63,067 bases of DNA from Candidatus Gastranaerophilales bacterium (GTDB taxonomy: Bacteria > Cyanobacteriota > Vampirovibrionia > Gastranaerophilales > Gastranaerophilaceae): assembly GCA_017475485.1 (NCBI GenBank), contig JAFVFO010000020.1, positions 1 through 63,067 of the forward strand, read 5' to 3'. The notes under the pieces were generated by a model that worked only from the letters and a program-made list of their open reading frames with translations, was not told where the DNA came from and ran no database searches. Shown piece after piece: positions 27,001-34,567 of the stretch. The position numbers were made by a program, and so were the translations under genes. Position 1 is the first letter of the stretch. Every line of letters begins with the position of its first letter.

Positions 27001-28068
27001 AAATCAAGACCAAACTTCAAAAGAGCCAAATCATTCGGTACAAAACCCTATGAAATAACCATAAGAGAAATGTATAAACGTGCAGGTTTGACTTCTAATT
27101 TAGATGAAGATGTTAAAGATTTCCATTCTTCAATGATGAAGCCTTCAATGGAATACCTTGAAAGATTGTGGCAGGTTATGAATGCAATTGTCGGTACACC
27201 GACATTGTTTAACGGCACAGAATTTGCTCAAACTGGTTATGAAACATTAAATAAGAATGTTTATGTTGATAACAGAAATCAAATTCTTCATGATTTGAAA
27301 AATGACCCGAGATATAAAGATATGTTTGATAGGATGTATGCAGCATCTGACCTTTATAACCAGCCTCAAATGAGCGCAATAAGGGAAGGTTTCCCTGTAT
27401 TATGCAAGGTTAATCCGCCAAAAGGTGCTAAGTTTGACTTCAAAGGTGCAAATCAAGGTGCACTTGAATATTTTGTATCTCAAATTTCAAGCCATGGCGG
27501 TTTAGAACATGTTGATGAGCTTTTCAAAGATGACAAAGTGCCGACACCTGATGAAATTACAAAAGAATTAGGCATTGCATCTGATAACAATAATCCCAAA
27601 AATCTTGAAAAATACTATAAAGACGGCACATTGAAAGAATTTTACAACTTTAAACAAAGTACCAAAAATGCTGTTTCGTTCCTGCCGGTGTTCAAATATG
27701 ACGATAAAGGTTCAAAGGTTTTAAGTATTATTACAAATAATGGCATACCTCAAGGCGAATATGCTTATAAAGCCTCGGGAAATGTTACATTGAATACTAA
27801 TTTAGAAATAGAATCTATTGATGTTGTTGATGATAACAATCAATCCCCGCTTCCTGAAGGTACTAAGTTAAAGAAAAAAGTATATTCAAACGGCAAATAT
27901 GAAACCGAAAAAGACGAAAAAGGAAACGATATTATATATGCAATTAAGGATAAACAGCTTGTAAGGGCTGACGGGCAGAAAATCAAGTTTGAAGATACGG
28001 TTGTAAACTTCTTTGTAGATAAAACACCCTCTATTGTTCGCGGGCCTCAAAACCCTGTTATTCAATAA
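24016..28068 (+). CDS. Very large GH13-like protein
   Basis: This 1350-residue protein carries GH13 active-site regions spread over a long chain: region I-like GYVADGAFTDQSLQSP (about 248-263), then a 480-residue insertion, region II NAGLNWRFDAAKDIG (about 733), region III SYIIAELTDLW (about 783) and region IV MFFDNHDKPRLL (about 893). The three catalytic acids are kept. The N-terminus has HVKNQPAFKGVKG, the FKG tag seen in other proteins of this lineage, and no signal peptide. The C-terminal 250 residues look like a beta-sandwich, as GH13 enzymes often have. It is the last gene of the block, 48 nt after the smaller GH13 gene, with its own AAGGAAAA site. It ends 11 nt inside the convergent gene. 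Confidence 0.8.
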   Translation: MDLSFNKVKDVQHVKNQPAFKGVKGEFNMNNNPVFKFNPPPFDKENEKVTLEFVLLDYNEDKNQMEEPFKQSVTSKDFDGDKPLRISQEYLKKVNAKGFAYRYKISKKDKPEDVRYFLDSFAKIKTRDTQEKFNLVRLGDGYQIDPKMGAMRHSFLDSDAILDATGKLNTTDKHKTRNHFNKLGGSTKGLIELLKTGELDPYRYIISTPDIGNDPTSSHRYWPNNLYQTANMQDFKDLNYELFIRGKGYVADGAFTDQSLQSPMFQHVLKWGKKSPFYHMFKTDGSNQIMLGILPNDIKENEDSAYNHIGVRLVNNPNSAEYDKTKPILLQFYDDRLSSIEQRNDTTRLIDAYDSLPEDIFEITHNDDSVYPFYFEMDPVSLPDVKEKLALFKDKNAILLSEINEIMGKSKFLDFGPFAVAEDRHHAANATFWDGNRDIVKFNLSNPKDFVDGEMSDKNREGMENARNYLYGVARFHTEAIESDLLLRSTKLTKPERIKVAKANGVEDINSILFTKNQSHFPILERNKKAGEYISEFPLQSLETSPELSAIFAEPQFNKEFLEEEEFFERYSIEKDGSFRKIHPEDYFNEDKFQNNNAYAQMFKLVEGTINNVLTTIPEKNQDGHGSYKKYVVKVFANEIIRYIIASSLNPNCVNEKGEVDLEELKKVTLKSLAPNAKSPEDERKQVINKIKAGMKNVDMRPIEAKLVNELHNVSLSSFKDAETLLLQCNAGLNWRFDAAKDIGDLDSVRAGSKDFKDIWDGPEGVSTFWHDFIKTVKEYNPSSYIIAELTDLWSFYSGDNEEVQLAFDKNGINPSVKEANFLIDIGATTNSNYGQYFNKLSCFLGVNPEKAYDGMNDPVGRAGNLGQLRGAVNEFIGSSQPSSALLTHMFFDNHDKPRLLHCLPLNMQLFLCDTDNKSKNLSDYIKKLPQNEQTAFIERTKNLTNREDFTQINPMALAVGFMFEDEIDKTNASEEDKAKLKQALRELVNGQKTSKSRPNFKRAKSFGTKPYEITIREMYKRAGLTSNLDEDVKDFHSSMMKPSMEYLERLWQVMNAIVGTPTLFNGTEFAQTGYETLNKNVYVDNRNQILHDLKNDPRYKDMFDRMYAASDLYNQPQMSAIREGFPVLCKVNPPKGAKFDFKGANQGALEYFVSQISSHGGLEHVDELFKDDKVPTPDEITKELGIASDNNNPKNLEKYYKDGTLKEFYNFKQSTKNAVSFLPVFKYDDKGSKVLSIITNNGIPQGEYAYKASGNVTLNTNLEIESIDVVDDNNQSPLPEGTKLKKKVYSNGKYETEKDEKGNDIIYAIKDKQLVRADGQKIKFEDTVVNFFVDKTPSIVRGPQNPVIQ

Positions 28069-29530
28069 TATCAACATTAAAATCGTCTTTTAAAGCCTCT
28101 ATTATATGGGGGTTAATAATTATGTGCGAACAACTTGAAAGATATATTTTAACATTTTTATCCAAAAGTAAAAATACGTTATAAAGGCTTTCTAAGTCGC
28201 AATGCGGGAAAAATATTGTTGTTTTGATGTTTTGCGTCCTTAGTTTTTCTATTGCGTTTAACATAATATCAGATTCTAATGGTGTTGAAAAATGAACAAT
28301 TTTTTTATTTTGATATTCTTCAAAAATCTTTTTAGAATCAAGATTACCTGCAATGATAACTGTTTCTTGCGGGTTTTTTATTATATCATTTATAATACCG
28401 TTAATTTTTTCTAAATCATAGCTTATATTCAGCTGAGTCTTTTTGTTGTGTTTTAAAAAGCCTTCATGCTTCATTGCCGAATTTATAACAGGAATGTAGT
28501 CATTATTTTTAATATCATTCACTTTTGAAAAAGAAATAACTTTTGAAGAATAGATATCTCCCTTATAAAGGCTGTCTATTTTTTGCAAGAAATTTTTTGT
28601 AATTAAAATTGTTCCTTCAAATTTTGAAAAGTCGTATTGAGCGTCATTTACGCCCCAGTGGCCTTTAAGGAATTTATTATTTTGAAAATAAGGGTAAAAA
28701 TGCGCTAAAAAAAGGCTTCCGTTTGTATAGACATTAATATCTTTTTGCAGGTTTTCGACTGTTTTTAAAATATTTTCAAGTTCATTTAAGTCATCACCCG
28801 AAACCAATATTGCATGCCCTTTAAATTCATCTAAGGAAATCTGCGCATTTTGCTTTTTGCCGTAGCGTTGTTCAAGCACTTCAAATAATTTTCTTTTAAG
28901 GTTTAGTGCAACAGGGCAAAATTCCTGAATGCGTCTTTTTATTTTTTCAATTCTTATGGAATATGCGTTAGTAAGCGCGAAAAACCTTAAAACTTCATAA
29001 TCGTATTTTGTGTAATTAGGCTCATATTGTTTTATTTTAGATATAATTACTGCGCTTAGTTTTGCAAATAAAGTTATTAATTCAAATAATGATTGTTTAG
29101 ATTTATCTGAGGCTTTTGATTTATTAATGGAATTTATTTGCGCAAGTTCAACAATTTGCGTGATTGTTGTTTTTTCACTTATTTCAATATTTGTTTTTAA
29201 AATTTCGCAAGGAAGCTCGTTATTTGCGCAGTATTTTATATATCTGTTTTTGAGTTCATTTTTCACTTTATTGATTTTATTTATAACATCTAAATATTTT
29301 TTTTCATTCAAACTTGTATTTATTAAAAATAATGATAATTTTTCTAAACATTCTTTTTGCGCTTCTTCATCAAGAAAATTAAATTCCTTCATTTTTACAA
29401 GATAAAAAACCGCTTCTCTGATTTTATATAATAAAACATCATATAAAGCACTTGTTACAGGGTGCACCGAGCATGCTCCCGACATAGAGCAAGAGGATTT
29501 TTCCGCTATATTTTTAAAATATTTATACAT
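28058..29530 (-). CDS. Degenerate hybrid-cluster-protein (HCP) relative
   Basis: The 490-residue product follows hybrid cluster proteins (hydroxylamine/NO-detoxifying enzymes) from end to end: GACSVHPVTSALYDVLLYKI near the start, ILVSGDDLNELENIL and INVYTNGSLFLAHFYPYF in the middle, and the C-terminal IIINPHIIEALKDDFNVDII. Metal ligands are largely gone. The N-terminal four-Cys cluster is reduced to CSMSGAC, the usual SGHDL reads SGDDL, and the TNC-type persulfide Cys position reads ITKNFL. It therefore probably binds no hybrid cluster and may be structural or regulatory. The family assignment rests on motif order; a search would settle it. It is transcribed away from a Cys-rich protein gene. 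Confidence 0.7.
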   Translation of the reverse strand: MYKYFKNIAEKSSCSMSGACSVHPVTSALYDVLLYKIREAVFYLVKMKEFNFLDEEAQKECLEKLSLFLINTSLNEKKYLDVINKINKVKNELKNRYIKYCANNELPCEILKTNIEISEKTTITQIVELAQINSINKSKASDKSKQSLFELITLFAKLSAVIISKIKQYEPNYTKYDYEVLRFFALTNAYSIRIEKIKRRIQEFCPVALNLKRKLFEVLEQRYGKKQNAQISLDEFKGHAILVSGDDLNELENILKTVENLQKDINVYTNGSLFLAHFYPYFQNNKFLKGHWGVNDAQYDFSKFEGTILITKNFLQKIDSLYKGDIYSSKVISFSKVNDIKNNDYIPVINSAMKHEGFLKHNKKTQLNISYDLEKINGIINDIIKNPQETVIIAGNLDSKKIFEEYQNKKIVHFSTPLESDIMLNAIEKLRTQNIKTTIFFPHCDLESLYNVFLLLDKNVKIYLSSCSHIIINPHIIEALKDDFNVDIIE

Positions 29531-29561
29531 AACATGAGTTTATTTGAATTATTTAAAAAAA

Positions 29562-29583
29562 TAATTACCAAATAGGGTAATTA
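29562..29583. promoter_or_regulatory. Palindrome in a divergent promoter region
   Basis: TAATTACC (29562-29569) and GGTAATTA (29576-29583) form an 8-bp inverted repeat with a 6-nt spacer. It lies 32 nt upstream of the HCP-like gene and upstream of the promoter of the Cys-rich gene, a good position for a shared regulator. The regulator is unknown. Confidence 0.5.
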
Positions 29584-29607
29584 GAGTAGTACATATAAAG
29601 GATTAAA

Positions 29608-29636
29608 TTGAAAAAAAGTAAAATATGTATCATAAT
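29608..29636 (+). promoter_or_regulatory. Promoter of the Cys-rich small gene
   Basis: TTGAAA (29608-29613), a 17-nt spacer and CATAAT (29631-29636) match the consensus well. Transcription would start near 29643, giving a leader of about 47 nt with GAGGGTAGG before the start codon. Confidence 0.7.
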
Positions 29637-29689
29637 ATGATTATAGATTAGTGTTGAATTATAAAGGCGATACAAGAGGGTAGGAAAAA

Positions 29690-29956
29690 TTGTTTGATAG
29701 CGACAATTATGAATATTTTGAATGCAAAACTAACGGTGTGATTTCTGATTCTATTGTGCAAAACTGGACTCCAAGTGCGCTTGATTGTTACAAGCTCAAC
29801 TGCGAATGCGCGCAGTGCCCTATTGCACACAGGCATTATTCATTCAAATGTAAGATGAAATATATTGTTGATATTTTGCTTAAAACAAAAGGACTTCCTG
29901 ATGAAGAAAGCATTTTAAATCCGCCCGAATTACAAAAGGAGAATATAGTTGCTTAA
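29690..29956 (+). CDS. Cys-rich small protein, unrecognised
   Basis: The 88-residue product has a compact cysteine cluster: CYKLNCECAQCPIAHRHYSF followed by KCKMKYIVDILL. With Cys12 this makes six or more potential ligands arranged C-x4-C-x-C-x2-C-x10-C, suited to a zinc or iron-sulfur site. The start is TTG, chosen because GAGGGTAGG lies 7 nt upstream and no ATG is available in frame. There is no signal or membrane helix, so it is cytoplasmic. It diverges from the HCP-like gene and shares its control region. Its specific role is unknown. Confidence 0.75.
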   Translation: MFDSDNYEYFECKTNGVISDSIVQNWTPSALDCYKLNCECAQCPIAHRHYSFKCKMKYIVDILLKTKGLPDEESILNPPELQKENIVA

Positions 29957-29958
29957 TT

Positions 29959-30393
29959 TTATCTTGTTCTGTTTAAGAAAGATTTTAGTGCGTCGTTCTT
30001 ATTGTTTGGTGTTGATAAATCAAGATTTTCAAGCTCCTCGAAATCTTGTGAAATAAATGCACTTGAATAAAACTTTTTAACAAAAAGCAGAATTAAATAT
30101 AATATAATGGCGCAAAAACCGACTCCTGCCATGGTTTTTAAAAATAAACCTATTACTTTTTTGCCTTCTTTTGCAGGGTCAGGTATTACGCTTTGCTTTA
30201 CTTTTTTTGTATCTATTGGTTCAATATCAAGGTCTTGAACATTAATTTCGTTTTGAATAAGTTCAATTTCGCCGTTTTTAGATATATCTCTTGCAATAGG
30301 AATTGTATCCTTTGCTTTAATTGCAATTGAAGGAGCAGATAAAAAACATCCCAATAGTATTACTGCAATAGAGCTATGAAGCAGTTTTAGCAC
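29959..30393 (-). CDS. Small membrane protein at the end of the RNase E/G operon
   Basis: The 144-residue protein has a signal-like N-terminal helix (LLHSSIAVILLGCFLSAPSIA), an acidic extracytoplasmic stretch, one clear membrane helix at about 85-107 (TMAGVGFCAIILYLILLFVKKF) and a short cytoplasmic tail with many acidic residues. I cannot assign a family; the plan loosely resembles FliO-type proteins, but there are no flagellar genes nearby. Its start lies 20 nt inside the rne gene, so it is co-transcribed with it. It ends 2 nt from the convergent Cys-rich gene. Confidence 0.65.
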   Translation of the reverse strand: MLKLLHSSIAVILLGCFLSAPSIAIKAKDTIPIARDISKNGEIELIQNEINVQDLDIEPIDTKKVKQSVIPDPAKEGKKVIGLFLKTMAGVGFCAIILYLILLFVKKFYSSAFISQDFEELENLDLSTPNNKNDALKSFLNRTR

Positions 30394-32206
30394 CTTTTAC
30401 TCTCCTTGTTCTTTTTTTGGGTTCTTCTTTATTTTCGAGATTTTCTTCTTTTTTCTTTGTTTTTTTGGCTTTTCTTGATAATTTCTTTGGTTCTTCCTGA
30501 GGTTTATTTTCCTGTTCTTCTTTTGTTTCGATTTGTGTTTCCTGCTTTATTTCTTCTTTAGTTTCTTCTTTTACTTCTTCTTTTACTTCTTCTTTGGCTT
30601 TTGCTTTTCTGTTAGTGCGTTTTTTAGGTTTTTCAATTTCTTCTTTATTTTCTTGTAATACTTCATCAGGAACTACAGTTTCAGGTTCTGTATTTTGAAT
30701 TTTAGGCTGTTCTTGAATTTCAGGTTTTGTTTCCGGTGCTTCTATAATAACATCTTTAATTAAATCATCAATTAATTCATTAACTTTTGCTTTTGAAAGC
30801 GGTTCTTGAGGTAACTGATTTTGGTTATTATTCTGCTGATTTTGGTTATTCAATCTGTTTTTATTTTTATTTCTTTTGTCGAATTTATTATTTTTATGGT
30901 TGTTTTGAGGTGCGCTTTCAGGGGCATTTGAGAAGTTTGCATTGAAAGGCCCTTTGATTTTATTCATTTTGGCTCTATTTTCACCGATTGCAGTCGGAGT
31001 TGAGAATTTAAAATCATCTATAATAAAGCCTTGACCATGGCAGTGTTCACACTTTTTGGTAAATATTTCGCATAAGCTCTGCCCTTGTCTGTGTCTTGTT
31101 AATTCTACAAGACCAAGGTCAGATAACTGCCCTATTTGCGGTTTTGCTTTGTCTTTTTCTAAGGCAAGCTCAAAATGTTCCAGCAAAGCTAATTTATCCA
31201 TGCGCGATACCATATCAATAAAATCTATTACAACCATACCGCCTATATTTCTTAATTTTAGTTGACGCGCAATTTCATCTGCGGCCTGCATATTTGTTTT
31301 TAGTATGGTTTCTGCTTGATTTGAAGAAGATGTAAATTTGCCGGAGTTAACATCAACTACCGTAAGCGCTTCTGTTTGCTGAATGAATAAATATCCGCCT
31401 AAAGGAAGATTTACCTTTGTATTTAAGGCGCTCATGATTTCTTTATTTACTCCCGTTGCAACTAACAAAGGGTCTTGACCTTTGTGCAGTGAAACTTTTA
31501 TTTGCATATTCCAATGCTGCAGTAATTGAGTGGTTCTATGGAGTGCAAATGCTGTGTCAACAATAATTTCTTCAACTTCGCTATCTGCCGCTTCTCTTAT
31601 GACACGATATAATAAATCTTGGTCGCGATATAAAAGAGTGGGCGGAGTCGCGCTATCTGCCGCATTTACTATAGAATTCCATTTTTCCAATAATATTTCC
31701 AAATCTTCTTGAATTTCAGAATCTGTTTGGCCTTGGGCTTCTGTTCTGACAATTACACCTACACCTACGGGCTTTAATAAACTTACAATTGATTTTAGCC
31801 TTGCACGTTCTTTTTGAGAGGTGATTTTTTTGGAAACGTTTACACCTTTTTCGTCAGGCAGTAAAACCAAAAATCTGCCGGGGAGAGATAGTGCTGTTGT
31901 TACCCTTGGGCCTTTGTGGCCTGTGGGTTCTTTTACTACTTGAACAATTAATTTTTGATTAGGTTTAACTTTTTCTTTTAAAGTGCCTTTGCCCATGATG
32001 TCGTCTGTGTGGATAAAGCCCATTCTATCTGACATTCCGACATCAACAAATGCTGCTTCAATTGAAGGAAGAATGTTATCAACGCGTGATAAATATACAT
32101 CTCCCAATAAAACATCTCCTTTTGATACAAAAAATTCGCAAACCTTGTTATCCTCTAAAAGTGCTGCTATGTTATCTTTTTCAGAGATTATAATTTTCTT
32201 TGTCAT
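30374..32206 (-). CDS. rne: Ribonuclease E/G family protein
   Basis: The 610-residue protein has the RNase E/G catalytic half: an S1 RNA-binding domain (about 35-120, with AAFVDVGMSDRMGFIH), the DNase I-like core with the metal-binding acids in VVDVNSGKF and GGMVVIDFIDM (about 300-330), and the zinc-link CEHCHGQG (about 385). It should initiate mRNA decay and rRNA processing. The C-terminal 190 residues are a low-complexity tail, first Asn/Gln-rich and then Lys/Glu repeats (KEEVKEEVKEETKEEIKQ), comparable in position to the degradosome scaffold of RNase E but of different sequence. AAGGAT precedes the ATG. It overlaps the downstream membrane protein gene. Confidence 0.92.
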   Translation of the reverse strand: MTKKIIISEKDNIAALLEDNKVCEFFVSKGDVLLGDVYLSRVDNILPSIEAAFVDVGMSDRMGFIHTDDIMGKGTLKEKVKPNQKLIVQVVKEPTGHKGPRVTTALSLPGRFLVLLPDEKGVNVSKKITSQKERARLKSIVSLLKPVGVGVIVRTEAQGQTDSEIQEDLEILLEKWNSIVNAADSATPPTLLYRDQDLLYRVIREAADSEVEEIIVDTAFALHRTTQLLQHWNMQIKVSLHKGQDPLLVATGVNKEIMSALNTKVNLPLGGYLFIQQTEALTVVDVNSGKFTSSSNQAETILKTNMQAADEIARQLKLRNIGGMVVIDFIDMVSRMDKLALLEHFELALEKDKAKPQIGQLSDLGLVELTRHRQGQSLCEIFTKKCEHCHGQGFIIDDFKFSTPTAIGENRAKMNKIKGPFNANFSNAPESAPQNNHKNNKFDKRNKNKNRLNNQNQQNNNQNQLPQEPLSKAKVNELIDDLIKDVIIEAPETKPEIQEQPKIQNTEPETVVPDEVLQENKEEIEKPKKRTNRKAKAKEEVKEEVKEETKEEIKQETQIETKEEQENKPQEEPKKLSRKAKKTKKKEENLENKEEPKKRTRRVKGAKTAS

Positions 32207-32219
32207 AGTTAAATCCTTT

Positions 32220-32888
32220 TTAAATATTTCTCATACTGTCATCGAAAAAGTTCACCCTTTTGATTGTGAATTCAGTATCTTTGAATAAAGATTTTAAAAA
32301 TTCATCCGCACGCAGTGCAGGAATTGTATCGGATTGACCTGTTTTTAAGATAAAACTTAAAGTATTGTCATCTTTCAATTCAAGTGTTTTAAGGGAATTT
32401 CGATAATTAACTGTTTTTATTATACCTTTTTTAGTTTTCTTCTCGATTAAAATTTCATCAGAAGATAAACAATTATCTATAATATATCTTATTTCATTAA
32501 AATTGTAAATACTTTTTTTGATTTTTGCTATATATTGCGCCCATTGGCAAAAATTCTCCAAGGACTTGGCTTCATTTTCTTTTGGGGAAGTAAGCTCTAT
32601 AATATCAAGCCCTTTAGGTGAATTTTTTTTAAAATTTTCAACAAATCCGGAAGGCAGAGCCTCGTTTGTTTGAAAATTTACAAGCTCGCAATTTGATTCT
32701 ATAAAAATCGGAAGCGCAGGCGAATAGGATACTTTGGGCATTTTATTAAAGCCTTCGGATAAAATCAGCTTCAATTCACATCTTCTAAAAATTTTTAAAA
32801 TTAAACTTTGCCAATCAAGATGCGAAATAAACCTCAAAGCGCCGTTTTTAGTTAATTTAAGTCTGTATTTATAAATTTCTTTTTGCAT
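32220..32888 (-). CDS. DUF2344 protein (radical-SAM-linked, TIGR03936 type)
   Basis: The 222-residue product opens with YRLKLTKNGALRFISHLDWQ and contains FNKMPKVSYSPALPIFIESN, both typical of the DUF2344 family. In many bacteria this family is fused to, or encoded next to, a radical SAM protein and RNase E/G, as here with rne 13 nt downstream. Its biochemical role is not established; a part in tRNA or rRNA modification has been proposed only from context. No radical SAM gene is present in the window. It is the first gene of the rne operon. Confidence 0.85.
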   Translation of the reverse strand: MQKEIYKYRLKLTKNGALRFISHLDWQSLILKIFRRCELKLILSEGFNKMPKVSYSPALPIFIESNCELVNFQTNEALPSGFVENFKKNSPKGLDIIELTSPKENEAKSLENFCQWAQYIAKIKKSIYNFNEIRYIIDNCLSSDEILIEKKTKKGIIKTVNYRNSLKTLELKDDNTLSFILKTGQSDTIPALRADEFLKSLFKDTEFTIKRVNFFDDSMRNI

Positions 32889-33102
32889 TATTGATAATTT
32901 AAGATTAACATTTTTATAGAAAAAACGCTCAGAAAGTTAAAATTCTTAATATTTATGCAAAAATGTAAATATTTGCTTACTCTTTGTTTTAAAAGATATA
33001 AGGTTAGTTTAACGATACAAGAAAGCAAAAAAGAAAAGTATTGATTTTCTTAAAAATCAGTATGGAAGCCATTTTCCCGTTAGTTATAGTTTTAATAAAA
33101 AT

Positions 33103-34228
33103 ATGTCACTGCCAAAAATTTCATTTAAAGGTTGCGACAAGACGGATTTTGCCCATAAAACAAACAGAAGTTTTACTAATCAAGAGCTTTCTTTGCTTTT
33201 GGAAGATGAGTTAAATAACAAAATTATTTACGATTGGGATATAGCAGAACCAGCCTCTCTTGACAGAAAAACGGAGGTTGAACTGCCGGATATTATAAAA
33301 AAATATCAAGCAAATTTATATGGTGCGCAAATTGTTTAAAATCTTGAACCCGAAGAAAAAAAGAGGCCTTTATTCTTCTTGATAAAGGGGCTAAAGTACA
33401 GCATATAAAATATTTATTAACTCTTAACGATAAGCAGAAGCAAAGAGCTATGGAATTGATTAATTCCTTTGGTTTTACTGTAAATGAACTTATAGAATTA
33501 ATTAATTTATCTGATGAAATACATGAAAAAGTAAAAAAAGCGCTTCAAGTTAACGGGTGCAATATCTATGAAGCAATTTCGTTATCCGCTTTTTGTGATG
33601 ATAAGTTTCAAATGGCGCTTCAATTGTCATCTTTAGGTTTTCATTGCCAGCATATAAGAACAATTTTAAAAAACGGTTTTTCTGATTATAATCGTGCACC
33701 GGAGCTTTCTCTCGGCAGAAATATAGAACCGATGAGAGTTATGAATATTATTAATATTGAAAATCAAAAAAGGCGCAAAAACGTTGTTGATACAAAACTG
33801 GATGATGATGAAGTCGGAATATATGCGCAAATAAGCCCTTCAATCGGGTATTTTGGAAGATTTATCGGTATTGTACGGGGTTGATATTGATGATATTGAT
33901 AATATGAGCTTCAATCAAAAATTAGAGCTGAATAAAATAATATGCAATGCTTTATGAAAAAATTTCATATAAAACCTCATTAAGCCAATTGAGAGATGAT
34001 GAAACGCTTATAATCCATGGTAAAAAAATCTCGCAAAAAACACTCAAAGAAACTGTTAAAAATGCTCAAGACAGATTATTAAATGCGGATTATCACAATG
34101 AAGTAAATGTGTATAAGCCAAAAATTAATTCTTTTATAGCAAAAGTTAATTCACTGGAGGAAATACCTGAAAAATTCTTACAATTTGCAAAAGATAATGA
34201 CCTTGTTATATTTTTACTCGGTTCTTAA
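33103..34228 (+). pseudogene. Decayed FKG-tagged lineage-specific protein gene
   Basis: A protein beginning MSLPKISFKGCDKTDFAHKT can be followed through at least four frame changes. The first frame stops at TAA 33337; NLEPEEKK continues just after it in the same frame. Coding then resumes in another frame from about 33360 (EAFILLDKGAKVQHIKYLL) and runs to 33884. Another frame takes over near 33850 (LSVLYGVDIDDIDNMSF), stopping at a TGA near 33955, and the last part (LYEKISYKTSLSQLRDDET) uses the third frame to 34228. Together they would give roughly 370 residues. The N-terminal ISFKG tag is typical of surface- or lineage-specific proteins in this group. I do not know the intact protein's function. 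Confidence 0.8.
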
Positions 34229-34377
34229 AAATTGTATTTTGAATTAAATTGCTTGCGCAGTTTAATAAAATCATCAAGATTTTCTATGGTTTTTGAAATT
34301 TGCTCTCTTTTAATTTCTTTTATAAGGTGTTCTAAAACCTTGTTATTTATGTATTTTTCTTCAAAAAGTTCTTCCAT
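34225..34377 (-). CDS. 50-residue hypothetical protein
   Basis: This short reading frame (MEELFEEKYINNKVLEHLIK to RKQFNSKYNF) is helical and strongly charged, with a codon pattern like its neighbours. A TATAAT box at 34385-34390 (minus strand) lies 7 nt before the ATG, the same geometry as the other leaderless genes here. It ends by overlapping the last codon of the decayed FKG gene on the other strand. I do not recognise it. The opposite-strand frame (34232-34432) is less protein-like. Confidence 0.5.
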   Translation of the reverse strand: MEELFEEKYINNKVLEHLIKEIKREQISKTIENLDDFIKLRKQFNSKYNF

Positions 34378-34567
34378 GGCTTTAATTATATATTATTTCC
34401 GAATTTTAAGGCTAAAAGTTAAGATAATGTAATATTTCGCGCAATTTTTTATATGTTTTTATTTTATTAATATGCGATTTTTCAACAAGATACTACGATA
34501 CAAAAACATAAACAATAAAGGAAAAGAATAGCATACTACTATAGACTGATATCAAGAGAGCTTTTTC
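34378..34567. other. Gap between the 50-residue gene and the NrtR-like gene
   Basis: Apart from the -10 box of the 50-residue gene at its left edge, this AT-rich stretch of 190 bases shows no convincing gene, terminator or repeat. Confidence 0.5.

Noticed and set aside
34232-34432. Plus-strand open frame of 66 codons
   Set aside because: It is antisense to a shorter frame with better protein character and a -10 box; its translation looks like a hydrophobic shadow.
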